Under the pieces are notes generated by a model. That model was given only the letters and a program-made list of their open reading frames with translations. It had not been told where the DNA came from and ran no database searches. Shown here piece after piece: positions 8,422-15,473 of a stretch of 45,611 nt of DNA. Source of the stretch: a virus; the IMG/VR virus record IMGVR_UViG_3300028920_000112, positions 1 to 45,611 of that record; one strand, 5' to 3'. A program made the position numbers and the translations under genes. Numbering within the stretch: the stretch's first letter is position 1; every line of letters begins with the position of its first letter.

Positions 8422-9867
8422 TTAATAATCCATTCCGTAATTTGCCATTCCGGCTATTTTTTTATTATCTAATGGTTCTTCTACAAAATCCTTGTTATCT
8501 ATAAATACTGGCTGTAGTAATTGCTCGCCATAAGCCATTGTGTCCACTATATCGTCCCAGCGGCTTGAGCCTATGGTTAAGAGCTCATCACGTGCTTCTA
8601 TATGGTTTGGGTGTATAAAATAACGTCCCTGCTCAAATAAAGGCTGTAAAGCTGCGATAATCCTTTGTTTCTTGTTTCTCTTTGTTACATTAGTGCCTGT
8701 CTGGGTAAATGTGTTCTTCAGGGCTACTATCGGTATTCCGATATTCTTTTCTGCACAATATTTGACAAAGCTATCATAAAAGCTCTTTTCCACCCCAGCA
8801 TCAGGAATTCCCACAGCAGTTGTGGTATTTCTGTTAGACTGCCATAGGTTTATAATAAGATTGAAGAATTCTGCCTGTGGTGCGTGTGTCCTTATATATG
8901 AAGCCAGATAGCGTTTCATCCCCTGATCCATAATAATATGGCTGGCAACCTTATAATCTGCTTTCTCATCTTCCGAATAGGCAGGGTCAATAGCCAATAC
9001 TCCCGTATAGACTTCAGGTAATGTCTTCCAGTATCTTATGTTTTCGTCCTTAATCGGTGCAGTTTCATCAGAAACAGGGTCGTTCATATATTCTGCTGCA
9101 AATGCCCACGTACCTATTTCCCTTTTCCTGTCCTGTAACCTTTCGTGAAACCAAAGGTCTTTCCAGAGCTCGTGTCCCTTTTCTTGTTTACCATCTATGT
9201 AGGCTTGGTATTTTCTTTTCTTCCAGCCGTTATCAATAGCCAGAAGGTCTGATAGCACGGAAAGGGGATGTATAATCGTGCCTATCATTATGAATTGACC
9301 CTCTGGCATCAATGTATTCAAACAATCCTTAAATATCCACGCTTTTAGCTTTTTGCGTTGGTCTTCTGATTCTACTGACTCGTTGGTCTCCAAATCGTCA
9401 CAAATCAGCGTATCAGGTCTAAAACCACGTATCTGACCTCCTGCGCCTCTTGCTCTTATGTTTACATACCTGTCGTTTCCGAGAATGATGTGGTTTTCTG
9501 TCCACTTCCCAGACCTTAAGTCCCCGAAAAACGCCAGTACCTTCTGATTTTGTTCCAATTCCCTCTTAATCTTACGTAACCACTCTATTGCAAGTGTCTC
9601 TGAAGCTGAAATTATAGTAATATCTTGTCTTTTTTGAAAAAGAGCCAACCATAAAGGATAAAAAACACTGCAAATGGTTGATTTCCCGTGTCCTCTGGGT
9701 GTTGCCAATATAATTCTTTGTTCTTTTGGCAGAAGATTATATATTTCTAAGTGGAATTCAGGTATCTTACTTGTCAAATAGTGTCTTAGGAAGTATTTTG
9801 AGAACTCCAAGAAGTCACTTTCAAACAATTTGTAATATTGTAGTACCTGTTCCTTAGTTAATTCCAT
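8422..9867 (-). CDS. terL: terminase large subunit
   Basis: 481 residues: an ATPase that drives DNA packaging plus an RNase H-like nuclease that cuts the concatemer. Walker A is TPRGHGKS (56-63), Walker B is LICDDLE (154-160), with the SAS coupling-type segment near 88. The nuclease half starts with LAIDPAYSEDEKADY (D294) and has a late acidic patch WDDIVD near 440. It is followed by the portal after 9 bases. Its start overlaps the end of a small zinc-ribbon gene. Close to Terminase_6-type large subunits. Confidence 0.95.
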   Translation of the reverse strand: MELTKEQVLQYYKLFESDFLEFSKYFLRHYLTSKIPEFHLEIYNLLPKEQRIILATPRGHGKSTICSVFYPLWLALFQKRQDITIISASETLAIEWLRKIKRELEQNQKVLAFFGDLRSGKWTENHIILGNDRYVNIRARGAGGQIRGFRPDTLICDDLETNESVESEDQRKKLKAWIFKDCLNTLMPEGQFIMIGTIIHPLSVLSDLLAIDNGWKKRKYQAYIDGKQEKGHELWKDLWFHERLQDRKREIGTWAFAAEYMNDPVSDETAPIKDENIRYWKTLPEVYTGVLAIDPAYSEDEKADYKVASHIIMDQGMKRYLASYIRTHAPQAEFFNLIINLWQSNRNTTTAVGIPDAGVEKSFYDSFVKYCAEKNIGIPIVALKNTFTQTGTNVTKRNKKQRIIAALQPLFEQGRYFIHPNHIEARDELLTIGSSRWDDIVDTMAYGEQLLQPVFIDNKDFVEEPLDNKKIAGMANYGMDY

Positions 9868-10034
9868 AATTCAGGCTTATCATATTTCTTTATTGATTCC
9901 AACATACCCTTTTTTAATTGTTCTAATTTGATTTTACTAACATCTTCTCCACATTTACAAATATATTGGAATTTCTTGGGTGTAGTAAGATTAACCATTG
10001 TTTTTATGTCTATTTTACAATTAGGACATTTCAT
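9858..10034 (-). CDS. small zinc-ribbon protein
   Basis: 58 residues with CPNC at 3-6 and CKCG at 26-29, a zinc-ribbon layout, followed by a charged helix. Its ATG overlaps the stop of the 54-residue gene upstream (ATGA), and its own end overlaps the terminase start by 10 bases. No separate ribosome site is seen, so translation is probably coupled. Possibly a DNA- or terminase-associated accessory protein; function unknown. Confidence 0.6.
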   Translation of the reverse strand: MKCPNCKIDIKTMVNLTTPKKFQYICKCGEDVSKIKLEQLKKGMLESIKKYDKPELWN

Positions 10035-10195
10035 AATCTAATTAGGGCTGGCAGTTGGCTGTTGTATAACAAAATTATTGTAACCGGCTTCGGAAATACA
10101 CACAGGTCTGCAATACAATAACAGTCATAGCCACCTTCATATTCGACTATGTCTAATGATTCACTTTTGCAACTGGGACAAAATTTAGGCTTCAT
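10031..10195 (-). CDS. small cysteine protein with zinc-knuckle N-terminus
   Basis: 54 residues: FCPSC near 5-9 and CYC near 25-27, then a hydrophobic C-terminal stretch. The C-terminal residues ALIRL are encoded by one copy of the repeated CTAATTAG element found three times in this gap. The start lacks a good ribosome site. It may be a remnant or a recombined gene rather than a functional one. Confidence 0.4.
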   Translation of the reverse strand: MKPKFCPSCKSESLDIVEYEGGYDCYCIADLCVFPKPVTIILLYNSQLPALIRL

Positions 10196-10368
10196 TTAAG
10201 TTGTCGATTATGTTGTCGTTTAGGTTGTCGATTATCGTTCAGTAAACGATTATCGTACCATAATCTAATTAGGGTCAAACATAATACCCTTTAATTGACC
10301 AGTTAAAAACAACCAAGCATCTCTCTCTATTTCTTCGTAATAGTAATAATTCACCATAATCTAATTAG
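10035..10368. repeat. dispersed AATCTAATTAG elements (three copies here, one at 13891)
   Basis: AATCTAATTAG occurs at 10035-10045, 10262-10272 and 10358-10368, each preceded by CAT and followed by GG; a fourth copy is at 13891-13901. The core CTAATTAG is a perfect 8-base palindrome. Two copies also share the following GGGCTGGC. Flanking pieces such as GCAATACAATAAC recur near 10112 and 10491, so this gap (to about 10563) looks like duplicated and decayed small-gene or operator sequence. I see no convincing gene in 10256-10563. Confidence 0.6.
10200..10255. repeat. 12-bp tandem repeats plus CGATTATCG pair (iteron- or operator-like)
   Basis: Three consecutive 12-base units read GTTGTCGATTAT, GTTGTCGTTTAG, GTTGTCGATTAT (10200-10235), followed by a spaced pair of CGATTATCG (10229-10237 and 10247-10255, start to start 18 bases). 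No gene crosses it convincingly. Such clusters bind repressors, replication initiators or packaging proteins. Its place between the two terminase genes makes a packaging start site worth considering (inference). Confidence 0.55.
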
Positions 10369-10563
10369 GGCTGGCTATCGTGAGCCTTCTACAAATTCTT
10401 CTCGTAATATGCTTTGGGCTATTTCTTCCCTTATCAATGCATAGCACTTACGCCCGTATTAGAGAAGTTATTAGGGCTGGCAGTTGGGGCTGCAATACAA
10501 TAACGGTATCTACCCAAGGTTTTCCTTTCTTGTATCAGGCTACCACGCCACAGCCCATATAAT

Positions 10564-10704
10564 CTATTTACCCCAGCCGTATCTGAGCCTGCGTCCTCTG
10601 CCTGCCCTGCCACGTCCTCTGCTGCCGCCTGCCCTGTCTGCCTTGGCTCTTGCGTTACAGTTTTTTCCTCTGCCTAATCTTCCAGTTCCATCTCTGTTTG
10701 GCAT
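10564..10704 (-). CDS. small Gly/Arg-rich protein resembling DUF5320
   Basis: 46 residues beginning MPNRDGTGRLGRGKNCNARA and ending in RGRRLRYGWGK. The ATG has an ideal AAAGGAG site. The MP-x-x-DGTG opening and Gly/Arg tail recall the DUF5320 family of small anaerobe and phage proteins of unknown role. The coding DNA is markedly more GC-rich than the surroundings and contains short internal repeats, which suggests acquisition or repeat expansion. Possibly nucleic-acid binding because of its charge (inference). Confidence 0.55.
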   Translation of the reverse strand: MPNRDGTGRLGRGKNCNARAKADRAGGSRGRGRAGRGRRLRYGWGK

Positions 10705-10753
10705 CTTCTTCTCCTTTACCCTTTAGAATTGCCCTTCTTTTGCGTTTTAAAGC

Positions 10754-10888
10754 CTATTTAAGCCTGTTTCTGGTGTTAAATGGCATCCTATGCCTATTTC
10801 TCAATTCCTGCACAATATCTTTTATAAGTAGTGTCCCCCAGATTGTCAGAGCTAACAGCCAGATATATCTAAAAAGTAAGTTTAGCAC
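10754..10888 (-). CDS. small single-span membrane protein
   Basis: 44 residues from a GTG at 10888 that has AGGGGT 5-6 bases upstream. One hydrophobic segment (about residues 3-22, rich in Leu, Trp, Ile) is followed by a basic tail (RNRHRMPFNTRNRLK), giving an inside-positive orientation at the C-terminus. It sits between the terminase genes. Function unknown. Confidence 0.4.
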   Translation of the reverse strand: MLNLLFRYIWLLALTIWGTLLIKDIVQELRNRHRMPFNTRNRLK

Positions 10889-10945
10889 TTGTTACCCCTA
10901 TTTGAAAACTGCATAGAATTTAGTTTGTGGTATTATACTATTAAT

Positions 10946-10982
10946 GGGGCGTGAGGTGGGGGTTCGCCTACCCCTATGCCCC
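10946..10982. other. GC-rich imperfect hairpin at the small terminase stop codon
   Basis: GGGGC (10946-10950) faces GCCCC (10978-10982), with further GGGG/CCCC pairing inside, ending in the stop codon of the small terminase gene. No U-tract follows on the minus strand. It could pause transcription or protect the mRNA end; a packaging signal is also possible. Confidence 0.35.
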
Positions 10983-11398
10983 TATAAATCAGGTAAGTCT
11001 TCCTTGATACCCCCAGTTGCTTCCTGTTTTGTAACACTTTCCCTGTTAAGCTGGGGTAAATCTTCCTTTATACCGCTAAATATTGACACTTGTTGTGTAT
11101 TGGTGTCCTTGAGTAAGCCCTGTATCTTAGCTAATACCTCTAAAGCCCTGACCTGATTGCTTTCCTTTTTACCTGATGTTGCAATCTGCCCAAGTCTCTG
11201 CCTTATGGTAGTATCAGTAAGTTCAAGCTCCTTTAACTTCTCTTGGATTGCTCTGTTAATCTCTACCTTATGAAGTAACTTATAGGCTTGACGGTCAGCA
11301 TACTTCCTACTGTAACCTGCCATTATACAGGCTTTAGTGCCATTGTAATTAGCTTCTGTTAGATAATAATGAATAAATAGTCTTTCCTTAGTAGTCAT
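10982..11398 (-). CDS. terS: terminase small subunit
   Basis: 138 residues. The N-terminal part (LFIHYYLTEANYNGTKACIM, then AGYSRKYADRQAYKLLHKVEI) is the classic Terminase_2 pattern, a helix-turn-helix-like DNA-recognition domain with N-x-T-K-A-x-x-x-A-G-Y-S. The middle is a helical oligomerisation segment and the C-terminus is polar. It recognises phage DNA and recruits the large subunit. The ATG has AAGGGA upstream. More than 1.1 kb of small genes and repeats separates it from terL, which is unusual, since the two are normally adjacent. Confidence 0.9.
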   Translation of the reverse strand: MTTKERLFIHYYLTEANYNGTKACIMAGYSRKYADRQAYKLLHKVEINRAIQEKLKELELTDTTIRQRLGQIATSGKKESNQVRALEVLAKIQGLLKDTNTQQVSIFSGIKEDLPQLNRESVTKQEATGGIKEDLPDL

Positions 11399-11712
11399 TG
11401 TGTCCCTTTGTCTTCTTTCCCGCGGATTTTAGTTGAATGTATAAAATTTTAGGTTCAATATGTAACAATATATACTTTAATTGACTCATTACAGCTTTTT
11501 TAATAATCCTGTGCCCCTTTCACTATTACCCCCCTAAATTGACATATTTAGAGTATTCACAGGAAGTTAAGCATATTTTTTTAGTTTTAAGGTATGTTAC
11601 AGGCACTATTGTTAGTCAAGGTATATAATATCATAGGGTAGTTTATGCTTTAATGCTTCTTTATCCGCGAAAAATAAATCTCTGTTTTAAAGGAAATAAT
11701 AAAAAAAACTTC
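11399..11712. promoter_or_regulatory. divergent intergenic region between terS and the amidoligase
   Basis: No gene is visible on either strand. ATATCATAGG (11628-11637) is an inverted copy of CCTATGATAT (11729-11738), which overlaps the -10 of the plus-strand promoter; the pair looks like two sites for one dimeric regulator. A weak plus-strand TTGACT also occurs near 11480. I could not identify a convincing minus-strand promoter for terS. Confidence 0.45.
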
Positions 11713-11741
11713 TTGACAATAAGAGTATCCTATGATATATT
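11713..11741 (+). promoter_or_regulatory. sigma70-type promoter for the amidoligase island
   Basis: TTGACA (11713-11718), a 17-base spacer, then TATATT (11736-11741): close to the sigma70/SigA consensus. The amidoligase ATG is 36 bases past the -10 and carries an AAAGGGGGT ribosome site. An inverted-repeat operator candidate overlaps the -10. A host-type promoter would allow expression outside the late phase. Confidence 0.75.
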
Positions 11742-11777
11742 TTAGGTAACATTAAAAAACAAAAAAGGGGGTAAAAA

Positions 11778-13040
11778 ATGAACCGTAAGCAAACAAAAAA
11801 ACTAAAAAAGAAAATCATTCAAATGCTTCTGCAAAATTTTTCACGCTATACCATAGAGCAAAACATCAAAGCAATAATAGAAACAAATCATTTGACTTGG
11901 AATAGAAGTTTAACCCTTGAACGTTGGATATATTTTGTCATATATAGATATTTAAAAAATTCATACTGTATTCTATGCAATAATGATTTAAATATCAATC
12001 ATTATAGAGTTGTTGGACAACAATTATATTGCGAAAGGTGCTTCCACGATAATTTTTTTGTTTGTAATGATTGCAGAGGTACTTTTAATATCGACTACCG
12101 ATTTGAAGACCCCTCAGGAAATTATTATTATTGCGACGATTGCTACAATGAAAATTTTGAAAGATGCGTATCTTGCGAGGGTATTTTCAACAGAGAAGAC
12201 ATCAATGAAGACGGATATTGTTATAATTGCAATTCAGAAAATTCAGTTATTAGTGGATATTTAACACGACCGCGATTAGTCTTTAATAAACTACCTTATG
12301 AAAATACTACTTTTTTAGGCGTAGAGTTGGAAGTTGAACCCCCAAAAGATGAAGACGATAATTGCAATATTACTGACTATGCAGAAAACTTTCAGATGTT
12401 TTTATCCTCTAACGGATTGGAAGACCATTTTATTCTAAAAGACGACGGTTCAATTCAGGGATTTGAAATAGTTTCAAGTCCATTTACGCTGAAATTTGCC
12501 CATCAAAAATTAAAATTTTACAAGATGTTGAAATATCTTCGAAACAATGAATATACTTCTCATAACAATGGTAGATGCGGAATGCATATACATATAGGTA
12601 AAAATTGCCTGACACCTTTAGATATTAAAAAGTTAAGAATTATATTCAGTAAATGCCAAGTAGAGTTATATAAATTATCTAATCGTAGAGGCAAAAATAC
12701 ATCTTATTGTCAATATGAAGCCTTTAATCTTAAAGCAATTTTAAGAGGTTACAACCAAGAGGGAAGATACCACGCTTTAAATTTGAATACTTCTGCGACT
12801 TACCCTAAAAATACGATTGAATTCAGAATATTCAGAGGGACATTAAAATATTCACGCTTTATTGCTAATCTTCAATTTTGTGATGCCATTATTGATTTTG
12901 TTAAATGTATAGGTATAAATTTTTTAATCCTTAACCCCACAAATGTTATTTGGAATACTTTCATAAAACATTCAAAGTTGAAAAATAGGTATAACAGTTT
13001 ATTAAAACACTTAAAGAGGGAGAATTTGCTATGTGTTTGA
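11778..13040 (+). CDS. amidoligase (Amidoligase_2-like) with six CxxC zinc knuckles
   Basis: 420 residues. The N-terminal part (about 62-152) has six CxxC pairs (C64/67, 85/88, 96/99, 119/122, 130/133, 148/151), enough for three zinc sites of LIM or RING-like layout. The C-terminal part has the marks of the glutamine-synthetase-fold carboxylate-amine ligases: GVELEVE (181-187), CGMHIHIG (267-274), RYHALNLN (330-337) and EFRIFRGT (348-355), which form the ATP/Mg site. These enzymes join an amine or ammonia to a carboxylate. The next gene, a class II glutamine amidotransferase, overlaps by 10 bases and could supply ammonia. The target (protein, peptide or peptidoglycan) is unknown; the zinc domain may recognise it. 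Confidence 0.85.
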   Translation: MNRKQTKKLKKKIIQMLLQNFSRYTIEQNIKAIIETNHLTWNRSLTLERWIYFVIYRYLKNSYCILCNNDLNINHYRVVGQQLYCERCFHDNFFVCNDCRGTFNIDYRFEDPSGNYYYCDDCYNENFERCVSCEGIFNREDINEDGYCYNCNSENSVISGYLTRPRLVFNKLPYENTTFLGVELEVEPPKDEDDNCNITDYAENFQMFLSSNGLEDHFILKDDGSIQGFEIVSSPFTLKFAHQKLKFYKMLKYLRNNEYTSHNNGRCGMHIHIGKNCLTPLDIKKLRIIFSKCQVELYKLSNRRGKNTSYCQYEAFNLKAILRGYNQEGRYHALNLNTSATYPKNTIEFRIFRGTLKYSRFIANLQFCDAIIDFVKCIGINFLILNPTNVIWNTFIKHSKLKNRYNSLLKHLKRENLLCV

Positions 13041-13882
13041 TAATAGTCAAAAAATCAGGCGTAAATTTGCCACCATTAGAGCATTTGACAAATGCAGAAA
13101 AAACAAATTCTGATGGCATAGGTATTTGTTACAAAAAAAATGGTAATATGGTAAAAATCAAAAAAGATTTTAAAAATGCTCAAGAATTACATCAGTTTTT
13201 ACTTGCTAATATAGAGATAAGCGACCCTCTGATAATACATTTTAGATTTGCTACTCACGGATTAAAAGACATCGGAAACAGACACCCATTTCCAATAACA
13301 AAAAACAAAAGTTTGTTAAGGAAACCATTACTGAATTGCTCCGTTGCTTTGGCTCATAATGGTGTATTAACACAGTTTAATAACCACCATAAATTTAGCG
13401 ATACCCAAAAATTGATTTTGAATGTGTTAAGCGAACCGTCAATTAAAAATAACCTTGAAAATAAAGCAATACAAACACTTATTGAGAATTTTATCGGAAG
13501 CGATAAATTAGCGATATTGAATAGTAAAATCATAATGTTTGGAAAATATATTGAAGACAAAGGTATATACTATTCGAATACAAGTTATAGAGCAAGTGTT
13601 ATAGGTTATCAGCAGAATAATAGCAATTTAGACTATTTTCATACTTGCGATGGGTGCAAGAAGACAAAATCCGTTGACTATGTGCAAGTTGACGGAATGT
13701 ATAGCGATTATCTGTTGTTATGCAAAAAATGTCAAAAGAAACTTGAAAAAGATAAATTGTATATATTAGGTGATGAAGATGAGCAATGTGAGAATTGTCT
13801 CCAATTCTTTAAGCCTAACACCTTAAAATTGACTCATTATGGTAAGCTATGCCCCAAATGCGAAAGAGAATACATCTATTGA
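13031..13882 (+). CDS. class II glutamine amidotransferase-like Ntn hydrolase with C-terminal zinc knuckles
   Basis: 283 residues. Cys2, exposed after Met removal, is the expected N-terminal nucleophile. NSDGIG (26-31), HFRFATHG (70-77), HPF (85-87) and AHNG (108-111) match the glutaminase domain of class II amidotransferases, which release ammonia from glutamine. The C-terminal part (about 206-277) has four CxxC pairs. GAGGGAG precedes the ATG. The overlap with the amidoligase implies joint expression and probably a shared reaction. A protease-like or regulatory role for the Ntn domain is the main alternative. Confidence 0.85.
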   Translation: MCLIIVKKSGVNLPPLEHLTNAEKTNSDGIGICYKKNGNMVKIKKDFKNAQELHQFLLANIEISDPLIIHFRFATHGLKDIGNRHPFPITKNKSLLRKPLLNCSVALAHNGVLTQFNNHHKFSDTQKLILNVLSEPSIKNNLENKAIQTLIENFIGSDKLAILNSKIIMFGKYIEDKGIYYSNTSYRASVIGYQQNNSNLDYFHTCDGCKKTKSVDYVQVDGMYSDYLLLCKKCQKKLEKDKLYILGDEDEQCENCLQFFKPNTLKLTHYGKLCPKCEREYIY

Positions 13883-13898
13883 GTAAAACAAATCTAAT

Positions 13899-13915
13899 TA
13901 GAAGGCGAACCTTCA
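13899..13915 (+). other. small hairpin after the amidotransferase gene
   Basis: GAAGG-CGAA-CCTTC forms a stable tetraloop hairpin, flanked by TTAG and CTAA that can extend it. It starts within a copy of the AATCTAATTAG element. No U-tract follows, so it is more likely an mRNA end or regulator site than a terminator. Confidence 0.35.
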
Positions 13916-13965
13916 ACGGCTAATTGTTACATATTTAGAAGACATATTTTTTTTAACCACTTTTT

Positions 13966-13990
13966 AAAGACCTTTATAAAGTCTTTTTTA
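13966..13990 (+). terminator. intrinsic terminator of the amidoligase operon
   Basis: AAAGAC (13966-13971) pairs with GTCTTT (13981-13986), the inner TTTATAAA can extend the stem, and a run of Ts follows. The stem is AT-rich, so strength may be moderate. It lies 84 bases after the amidotransferase stop and before the second plus-strand gene group. Confidence 0.6.
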
Positions 13991-14016
13991 ATCAGTTTAT
14001 AAATAGCTTTATAAAG

Positions 14017-14044
14017 TTGCTTAGGAAGTGTTGCATAATAAAAT
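14017..14044 (+). promoter_or_regulatory. possible promoter for the small plus-strand genes
   Basis: TTGCTT (14017-14022), 16-base spacer, TAAAAT (14039-14044), about 90 bases before the next gene and downstream of the terminator. Matches are moderate (4 or 5 of 6 at each box), and AT-rich DNA gives such hits by chance. Confidence 0.35.
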
Positions 14045-14135
14045 CAAAATATGGCTATATACAGTAATTCAAGAAGTCCAAATTTATTTAACAAACAGTT
14101 AAAATCGCTTGAACAAACGAAAGGGGGTGAAAATT

Positions 14136-14459
14136 ATGAGATATGAAGTAAAGGAAGACAAAGTTTCCCATTCTTTCCCAGTATATTATGTCTATGATAA
14201 GCAAGGGGGTGAAATCGTTTTTGAACATTTTCTAATGGATAAAACCCAGCAAGAATGTAACAAATTAAACGATATATGGGAGAACCCACGCTGTGAACAC
14301 TGTGGAGAAGAAACAGACAAGTTGGTGGGAGCAAGGGTAATTGAAAGCCCAAAAGACGCTGAAATCGGAGGACTACCCATCAAAGTGTGCTTAAAATGTT
14401 ACAAATCGTTCTATGAAGGCGAATATGACCCAGATGACCCAGACCACGAAAGGAGTTAA
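14136..14459 (+). CDS. hypothetical protein with CxxC pairs
   Basis: 107 residues from the ATG at 14136, chosen because AAAGGGGGTG lies just upstream; a TTG at 14109 would extend it but places the ribosome site inside the gene. CEHC near residue 50 and CLKC near 86 could bind one zinc. The first half is beta-rich (SHSFPVYYVYDKQGGEIVFE). The C-terminus is very acidic. Unknown function; first of four tightly spaced small genes. Confidence 0.6.
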   Translation: MRYEVKEDKVSHSFPVYYVYDKQGGEIVFEHFLMDKTQQECNKLNDIWENPRCEHCGEETDKLVGARVIESPKDAEIGGLPIKVCLKCYKSFYEGEYDPDDPDHERS

Positions 14460-14460
14460 A

Positions 14461-14673
14461 ATGAAAGCATTAAAAGACTATACCGACCAAGAACTAAAGC
14501 AAACTTTTGCTGACCTTGAAGATAGCATATTCAATATAGAATGCTATGGCGTAAGAGATATGTTAATGTTACTGGGTATTGGAGCAGAGTTAGAAAAAAG
14601 AGGATATGAAGCAGAAAAACAAAAAACTTTAACCGAATGGATAAAAGAAAGCGAGGAAGGAGGTGTAAGGTGA
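14461..14673 (+). CDS. hypothetical small helical acidic protein
   Basis: 70 residues from the ATG at 14461, which has AAAGGAG seven bases upstream and sits one base after the previous stop. Mostly helical, charged, with a hydrophobic MLMLLGIGAELEKRGYE segment. Its stop overlaps the GTG of the next gene. Unknown function. Confidence 0.6.
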   Translation: MKALKDYTDQELKQTFADLEDSIFNIECYGVRDMLMLLGIGAELEKRGYEAEKQKTLTEWIKESEEGGVR

Positions 14674-14780
14674 GTAATTTAGATGTATTTTGTGGATTTT
14701 GTTTGTGTATGTTTCTATGTGCAGTAATAGTATTTAAACTTTATGAACCCATATTCAACGATTACAGGAGAAAAAAATGA
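14670..14780 (+). CDS. small single-span membrane protein
   Basis: 36 residues from GTG 14670, overlapping the previous stop and preceded by GGAGGTG. A Cys-rich hydrophobic segment (FCGFCLCMFLCAVIVF, about 7-22) is followed by a short basic tail. It probably spans the inner membrane once. Its stop overlaps the next ATG. Confidence 0.5.
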   Translation: MSNLDVFCGFCLCMFLCAVIVFKLYEPIFNDYRRKK

Positions 14781-14932
14781 CCAAACCAAAATACCAAAAA
14801 TTAGCTTCATTAAACCAAGAAGACTTAGACAGATTTGAGAAACTGAAAGCCAAAGGAATTAAATTCATAGAAGTAGTAAGAAGGGGAATTCAAGAGATGG
14901 AAAAACAAACTCAAAATGTAACAATTTTATAA
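14777..14932 (+). CDS. small protein, possibly ribbon-helix-helix DNA-binding
   Basis: 51 residues. The order of a short strand-like start (KYQKLASL), then a helix (NQEDLDRFEKLKAKG), then a second helix (KFIEVVRRGIQEMEKQ) resembles ribbon-helix-helix regulators of the Arc/CopG type. ATG 14777 has AGGAG upstream and overlaps the previous stop. If it is a regulator, the palindromic elements in this genome are candidate sites. The assignment is tentative. Confidence 0.5.
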   Translation: MTKPKYQKLASLNQEDLDRFEKLKAKGIKFIEVVRRGIQEMEKQTQNVTIL

Positions 14933-14955
14933 AACCACCTATAATAGTTTAGTTT

Positions 14956-15348
14956 TTAATCATTTGCTTCCCAGTTGTCATCATAATGGGTTGGTTTCTT
15001 ACGGACGCCATATTTTTTTGAGGTAAGGGTTACTTTGTCTAAAAGCTGATTATCAAAAATAATCTCTTTCTTATTACGTCCAGTTGTTTTCTTAGGTAAT
15101 AAGTAGGCTTTTTTAGTAATTCGACCAGTCCCCTCACAGAGAGAACATTTCTTAGGGGGATTACTCAAATCCTCACCTGTTCCACAACATACTGGGCAAT
15201 CCAATTCCACTTCTTCCATATGTGCTTCAAGTTCCTTGCAAATCTCCTTGCAGTAGGGCTTCTTGTTACATTCTAAACAGAATAAGGGGGTGTTCTTTAC
15301 TATTTTCTCCGCTTCTTTGACAACCGTGGCTTCTTTTTTTGTCTGCAT
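14956..15348 (-). CDS. DnaJ-like zinc-finger protein
   Basis: 130 residues. FCLECNKKPYCKEIC (about 23-37) and the pair CPVCCGTG and CSLCEGTG (about 51-77) follow the CxxCxGxG repeat of DnaJ-type zinc fingers, which bind unfolded protein or nucleic acid. The C-terminal half is basic. It is the last minus-strand gene and converges on the plus-strand island. Function in phages unknown. Confidence 0.65.
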   Translation of the reverse strand: MQTKKEATVVKEAEKIVKNTPLFCLECNKKPYCKEICKELEAHMEEVELDCPVCCGTGEDLSNPPKKCSLCEGTGRITKKAYLLPKKTTGRNKKEIIFDNQLLDKVTLTSKKYGVRKKPTHYDDNWEAND

Positions 15349-15473
15349 TTTTTGCCTTCTTTCTCATCCCCGTACCTTTCCCAAATAATATCAATAAACT
15401 TCTTTGGTGTTAAACCAAGTCCTATTATTACGCAGACTAATAATAAGAATATTGCTACTACAAAGACCTTCAT
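15300..15473 (-). CDS. small membrane protein with basic cytoplasmic tail
   Basis: 57 residues. A hydrophobic span (about 2-21) is followed by KKFIDIIWERYGDEKEG and a strongly basic C-terminus. The ATG has an ideal AAAGGAGG site and overlaps the NinG-like stop (ATGA). Its end overlaps the start of the DnaJ-like gene by 49 bases in another frame. Function unknown. Confidence 0.55.
   Translation of the reverse strand: MKVFVVAIFLLLVCVIIGLGLTPKKFIDIIWERYGDEKEGKKCRQKKKPRLSKKRRK

Noticed and set aside
10256-10360. 30-residue frame MVNYYYYEEIERDAW starting within the repeat
   Set aside because: No ribosome site, start made by the repeated element, no family; left as repeat-region sequence.
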